Program-made: the position numbers and the translations under genes
The notes under the pieces: generated by a model
Databases searched by the model: none
Told to the model about the DNA's origin: nothing
Seen by the model: the letters and a program-made list of their open reading frames with translations, nothing else
Shown: piece by piece, positions 58,890 to 64,000 of the stretch
How the letters are laid out: each line of letters opens with the position of its first letter
Numbering within the stretch: position 1 is the stretch's first letter
DNA from: Diphasiastrum complanatum
Taxonomy: Eukaryota > Streptophyta > Lycopodiopsida > Lycopodiales > Lycopodiaceae
Assembly: GCA_029204225.1 (NCBI GenBank)
Contig: CM055108.1
Coordinates: forward strand, 3,773,547-3,837,546
DNA: 64,000 nt
Direction of reading: 5' to 3'

Positions 58890-59970
58890 AGTTACGAACA
58901 GATTTACAGCAGATCAATAGCTAGGCTAAGAAGGAATGCAAGAACTAGCTTTATAAAGCAGCAAAGAGAATGCTTAGGGAGACTAAAGAGAGAGATCAAT
59001 ATCATCAGCTATGAAATGAATGACAATATGTCCTACTTATACCCACAAGGAGGCCCTAAAATGGAATCTTCAGGGAGCCTTCCAAAGGATAAGATAATGT
59101 CAGTGAACCTAATCAACATGGATAAGGATGGATACTTGTGCGCCCTCCTACAAGAGGGCCCCCACACCGATATCATATGGCCAACTACCTAATAAATGAA
59201 TAAATTGGGCCAAAGGCCAATATTGAATAAAAAGGGTCCAGTGGCCCACTTATGCATAACAATAAAGTAATAAAGAAGAACAAAACACATGTAATGTCGT
59301 CTATAACTCTCCCCTGCGGAAAAACAAAGCCCCTCGGACTAAACAAAGATAATCACAACAAGCTCCGGTGGATCAGTAACTGTCTTCAACTCTGCTTTTC
59401 TGGGTGAGGCTCTCCAGGAGGATGCTGCTCATTCAGATATGCTTCCCCGGTTGGGCGACCCTCATGTCGTGTTTGGCATCTTGGTAAACACATGACTGAA
59501 GCAGAAACAACAATGTGACGAAGAATATCAAAGGCTTTCTAACAATCAAAAGTCCACAAGAAAGAACGAGATTTCTTTAAAAGCGCATGAAGAGGTGCAG
59601 CCATAGTGGCAAAATGTGGAACATGACGACGAAGGTGAGCAGCTAAACCCAAAAACATATGGAAATGATGAACATCAGTAGGCATAAGCCAATCCTGAAT
59701 AACATGAACCTTAACGAGGATCGAGAGGTGTACGACCATTACAAATAAGAAAACGTAAAAACTCTATCTTTGGAACAACAAAAGAGCACTAAGACCTTTT
59801 AGCAAACAGCTGATGAGTAACAAGTAACTGAAAAACAAAAGAAAGGTGGGAAACATGCTCGAAAAGAAAATAACTAAAAATGAAAATGACATCAAAATAA
59901 ACTAGAACACAATGACCAAGAAGCGGATGCATAACATTATTCATGACATTCTAAAATGTCATTGTTCTTG
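58890..59970 (-). mobile_element. Truncated G1-like element: 3' LTR plus a piece of RT/RNase H
   Basis: LTR 58890-59308 (+ begins AGTTACGAAC, ends TATAACT) shares landmarks with the G1 LTRs (CTTATGCATAA, AATAAAAAGGG, ATAACTCTCCCCT) but is longer and diverged. A polypurine tract GCAGGGGAG (59317-59309) adjoins it. The minus strand at 59970-59510 has gypsy RT: LVYFDVIFIF (catalytic YFDD altered to YFDV), LFAKRS, and KVHVIQDWLMPTDVHHFHMF, then LKKSRSFLWTFDC. All else is missing, including the 5' LTR. Confidence 0.85.
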
Positions 59971-59974
59971 TTAG

Positions 59975-60260
59975 CATTGCCTGCCTTCTCTAGTTCAAAT
60001 TTGGCTTCTTGTATCTTCAAATTTCCAGCATGCTTGGAATAAGAGACTTTCTTGCTCTTGAATTTGCCTTTATTGAAAAAAGCCTGGTTTAGGGTGTATG
60101 TTGCTCCTCACTCCATGCACAACAATTCTACATGCAGTAGTTTTCCAACTACATCATCCCATGAGAGCTTTTATTTGGTCATGAGATTTTCTATAAATTC
60201 ATTCCAACTGTTATGTGATGCCTATAGATCATTGCCTCTCAAGAGTGATGGTGCGTGATG
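59975..60260 (-). mobile_element. Possible copia gag fragment
   Basis: The minus strand reads SWNEFIENLMTK, KLSWDDVVGKLLHVELL, then FNKGKFKSKKVSYSKHAGNL, the pattern of the copia gag region before the zinc knuckle, with stops. No neighbouring copia domain supports it. Confidence 0.5.
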
Positions 60261-60984
60261 GGAAACACTTCCATTCTGTGTAGCCTAGAGCCTCTAAGCA
60301 TTGTATTGAGAGAACACGGTTACTTGTTGAAAGGGTGGTCAAGGTAGACAAGGCCACTGGTCCCAGGAAGATCTAGATGAGCATAGCAAAAGTGTTACTC
60401 ATGACATCAATGGTGTATTGGGCCACCCATACACCATGAGTGCAACAAAAGTATTTGGAAGAACTTCCACATGACTGTGAACGTACAGCCATTCAAAAAA
60501 GTTGTTCTGCTCGTAGCCAAACACTCATAAGTTTCTTCCATCCTCTAAAGCTGTATGAAGGCTCCCTGTTTCTCTTTAACCGCCGGTTAGTATTTTATAG
60601 AGGCTATAGCTAAGATACCATGTCAAATTATGGAAAGAAGAAACAGAGTGCCAAACAGGAATGAATGAAGGCAGAAAGCAGTGCAGTAATGCAAAACTGC
60701 ATAACTATTCTGTGTGTGCATTCTCAGTTATGTCTCTACTTGTGACTCAGGGAGCTTGCAGAAAAATAGACTACCAATGATTCCTCTTGGTTAGCTATGT
60801 TATACGAACTGACTTGCCTAACTAGCTGTCTACTGATTTCCGAATGTACTACAAAAAAGGAGGACACATGCTACCTAGTTGCCTACTGATTTCCGAATGT
60901 ACTACAAAAAACGAGGCCACATGGATGCCCATGTGGCCATTATGACATGATGCTTGATGCATGGTTCCACATTGCTACAACTGT
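60261..60984. other. Intergenic, nothing recognised
   Basis: A ~45-base direct repeat (CCTA(A)CTAG(C/T)TG(T)CTACTGATTTCCG, near 60818-60850 and 60871-60905) is the only structure noted. Confidence 0.45.
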
Positions 60985-62040
60985 CCTTATGGTCGGGGCC
61001 TGAAGTTCGACTCTAAATCAACTGCACAAATGAGGCATAAAAGAGAAGAAAAAGAACCTTATTCTGATAAGGTAGAATAGCACCGCAGCTATTAGTAGCA
61101 GTCTGCAGAAAAGTTTTAAAGCGTTCTCCTGCCAACATATGAAGGCATTCAGAAGAAACTGTTAAGTTTAGAGGAAAATTACCACAAGCAAGTTACCAGT
61201 CTTTTCAATAAGTATATCCATGTAAAGCTTAGCATTCGATAACATCCCACTTCCCTGACATTATGAAGCTGTTGGTGTAAACATCTGTCGGTGTAAACAT
61301 AAGCAACTTTAATCACAGAAACTCAATACAGCGAAGAAAATAAATTACCTATTAAAACCAGGAATCGGTGCACTGAACATTTCTTCAAGAAAACTTGTTC
61401 TCAACAAGTACAATCCCACCATTGCAGCAGAATAGTTCAGAAAGCTTTTCTAGCAACACATTAAGGCACTCAATACGAACCTTTTGAGTTTGTGGAAAAC
61501 ATACTACATGCACGTGATTTATCATAAATATGAACATATATGCTTACGTAAAGCATAACGTTGAATTATATGCTGCTTCGCTAAAATTTTGAACCTACTG
61601 GCTGGCAGATCTAAGAATTATCAACTTTTATCACCGAAACTCATTGCACACAAGTGAATGAAGCACCTCGTCAAAATCTGGGACCAGAGCAGCCTTGAGA
61701 GAACCTTATTCTGATCAAGCAGAATGGCACAAATAGCATCAGAAAACCTCAAAACTTTTCGCCCACAACATCTGAAGCCATCGAAAGGAAACGTGTAGTA
61801 AGTCGTAGCTACGAACAAGCTGTTGATTGATCATATTTTACAGAAGTATACTCATATAAGCACACTATTGTTAACGTTGATGTTTATGCTACTTTGCTCA
61901 GGTCTTGCAGCTACTACTAGATCTAATAATAATCAAATTCTATCACACAAACTCGTTGCACAGACGTCTATCAATCACCTGGTCAAAATCTTGCATCAAA
62001 GCGACTCAGTGACGTTTTCTTGAGCTACAAGCCATTCCAA
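60985..62040. repeat. Degenerate tandem array, unit about 315-320 bp
   Basis: The anchor TCAC(A/C)(G/C)AAACTC falls at 61313, 61631 and 61943, with a weaker form near 61010. The second anchor GAACCTTATTCTGAT is at 61054 and 61701. A third, AACAT(A/C)TGAAG(G/C)CAT or AACACATTAAGGCAC, is present in three units. Units are well diverged. No coding sequence seen. Confidence 0.75.
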
Positions 62041-62208
62041 ATATAACCAATTCCCCGCCGTGATCAGCTATCATAATTGCTGCCAAGATTGCCAGAGGAA
62101 TCTGGTCTGTCTCGCATCATGGATCGTTACAGAATATAGTAGCTGAAACGTAGTAGGGTGTCACATCATTCTACATGGCGCTCGAGAGTCGAGAGAGAGA
62201 TCGAGGAG

Positions 62209-62246
<38 letters not shown>

Positions 62247-62844
62247 GAGGGCAGCCCTGAATTAAGCCAGCCACACTAGCATGGGTCTTCTTCCCTTATA
62301 TTCTACACATGTGCATACATTGATGATTGAAGGAGGTTTGAGATTTCAAACTTTCAAATTGTCTCATCCATCACTGGTCCCATGGGGCTTATATGAGATC
62401 TCCATATCCCAAAAAAATGTGCAAGAACAGCATGAGTATGAGTAGAGCTGGCAAAAATGCTTTCTAGCAACGTTAGGAAAACTTTTTTGAGGTTTCCCTC
62501 AAAAATCCCATATCTTGAAGGAGTATTCCGGCTACTAACAGGGGATATGCTTCTACTTGCCGATTTTCTCTTATAAAATCTCAAATTTATCACATAAAAA
62601 ATCCTGCAAAATTTTGTAGTTGTCGATTTTTGGGAAAAGATGCCGGTTCCATTCCTTAAGAATGTCGGCCTTCTCGAACACTGCTTTCTAGTATACCTCT
62701 TGCCAAAACGGTGCTCCATGAGGAGGAGATGCACTAATGAGGCTGTCACTGGGAGGCATTAATCATTAGTTGCACTTCACCAAGAACAATCTGCTCTAAC
62801 ACCATGATAGACATACAAGTTTATCCATGAAGTATCTTAAGCTC
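62041..62844. repeat. Intergenic with a (GA)n tract
   Basis: (GA)n with interruptions lies at 62191-62250. The minus frame 62749-62354 has no recognisable domain. Confidence 0.7.
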
Positions 62845-63372
62845 AATAACATACCTCTCATGGAAAAGTATAGACTACTTTCTTACTGTAAAGCACATGA
62901 GCAGTCAAGAAGAAATAGCCAGCAACAAAGAATGTTTCAACTTATCTAGTCGACGAGGCTTGCCAATCATAAAAGGCAAGAAATTTTGGTGATCTTGTTG
63001 GCACATAGATGTGCCACTTAGAGCTACACCTGACTAACATATCTTTTAGATTTAGAAATTATGAGCTATTCTCCTTTTGAGACATCCTCATTACATTGGG
63101 TTTTTTATTCATAATAGCAACTTGATAGACTCTATCCCATTTTAGATCTCGAAACTATAAATGGGAATGGCTTGACACTAGGCAAGTGCACTCTACTTTG
63201 TTTTGACGTGTATTATCTACTAAGGATGTACTTCGAGCAATGGCTACATGATTATGATCCTAGAAGCAAGTAGCTAATAGTAGAATAGACTCCACAGGTA
63301 TCCAAATCAAACATGTTTTGCATTATTGAATGCATTATCCAAATAGTTATAGTTTCAATCTTTTATTGATCT
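62845..63372 (-). repeat. Right arm of the large imperfect inverted repeat
   Basis: Complementary in order to 58815-58150: AAGTATAGACTACTTTCTTA, TTGCCAATCATAAAAGGCAA, TTGGCACAT(A/G)GATGTGCC, CTATCCCATTTT, AAGTAGCTAATAGTAGAA and GCATTATCCAAATAGTTA are all shared. Confidence 0.85.
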
Positions 63373-64000
63373 CCCTTTCACATTTGGTTGGTAAGTGTTG
63401 AATCAAGGGCTTTAATTTTATTGTCCCATTTGAACCTTGGCATATCATTGTTATATTTTATTCAAGGTCTTGTGTTTTGAAAGATGAGTATACATTGTCA
63501 TGTTAAAGGTTGAAGGGTGCTCTAGGTTTTTATTTCTAGCAATCACCTTTCAACTGAAAAGGTTAGAATTGAAATGCATTTCTTTGAATAAAATATTCGT
63601 CGTAAAGGGTTGGGAATACTTTAAAATGCAAGCCAACATGTCATGGGAAACTCAACATGCAAAGGGACACAGCCTAGCCCAAATAATGGGTTTGAGTTGC
63701 CCCTACGTAGCACAGGGTCCATGCCACATAATGGCAAGTGCACGGTAATGTAAAGGGAGGGGAGGCCCATTTCTTTTTCCCGTGGACTAATGGGAGAGCT
63801 TTGTTTTGAATTTCGAACTTGCCAGGTAGTGTATTGTGAAATGGCCTAAGAACATTGATTTTCTTAGATAATGTACATGCACCTATAATTCTCCATAAAA
63901 TATAAAATGTATTTGCCAATGCTTTCCTTTATAGCATGGTTTTTAGTGACCAATCAATTTGCCATTTTAGATTAATAGTTTTTGTTTTTTATGTTTCACA
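63373..64000. other. Right edge, nothing recognised
   Basis: AT-rich DNA with short frames and no motif or repeat seen. Confidence 0.45.

Noticed and set aside
58150-63372. Terminal inverted repeats of a single DNA transposon
   Set aside because: No transposase is seen between the arms, and the enclosed DNA is retroelement debris. Kept as a finding on inverted repeats only.

Overview
The window reads as nuclear DNA of a land plant with a large, transposon-rich genome. The evidence is spliced genes with GT-AG introns of up to about 3.9 kb, a member of the plant DUF620 family, Ty3/gypsy chromoviruses and Ty1/copia elements primed by initiator-tRNA-Met-type sites, LINEs with a C-terminal zinc domain, and many long (GA/CT)n tracts. 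The general look (degenerate nested retroelements, LINE ORF1 type) suggests a fern or other seed-free plant, but the sequence alone does not prove this.

Three host genes are supported. (1) The 3' half of a molybdopterin-synthase / Urm1 activating enzyme (CNX5/MOCS3/UBA4 type) lies on + in four exons at 4512-8907. Its adenylation-domain exons must lie left of the window. (2) A DUF620 gene lies on - in three exons at 16119-18380. (3) An EamA/DMT-type multi-spanning transporter lies on - in five exons at 50335-57761. Its last short exon was not located. Introns of genes 1 and 3 have been invaded by retroelements.

The rest is mainly layers of mobile DNA. 1-2590: a deleted LINE (-) lying in the presumed upstream intron of gene 1. 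4854-7558: a decayed LTR element (+) inside a gene 1 intron. 9640-12390: a decayed Ty3/gypsy pol (-) split by a 5' fragment (+) of another family, here called G1. 26380-27490: a copia pol fragment (-). 29171-34128: G1 element A (-), with an open 513-residue Gag-protease but no RT, RNase H, integrase core or chromodomain. 36917-44537: G1 element B (-), a near-complete LTR-to-LTR unit whose middle was replaced by a copia integrase-RT-RNase H-LTR block. 46750-47540: a copia gag/integrase remnant (-). 48089-49644: a LINE ORF1 (+) bracketed by (CT)n. 52640-53725: a LINE tail (-) in the transporter intron. 58890-59970: a truncated G1-like element (-).

The most unusual points are these: the G1 family has LTRs that appear to end AGTTA...TAACT instead of TG...CA, with a leader made of degenerate tandem repeats; an in-frame gypsy Gag / copia integrase chimera; a pair of ~0.5 kb inverted repeats around 58.2-63.4 kb; a degenerate ~320-bp tandem array at 61-62 kb; and a degenerate 60-70-bp periodic array at 27.5-28.0 kb. 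I saw no CRISPR, rRNA or tRNA genes and no clearly new enzymatic system.
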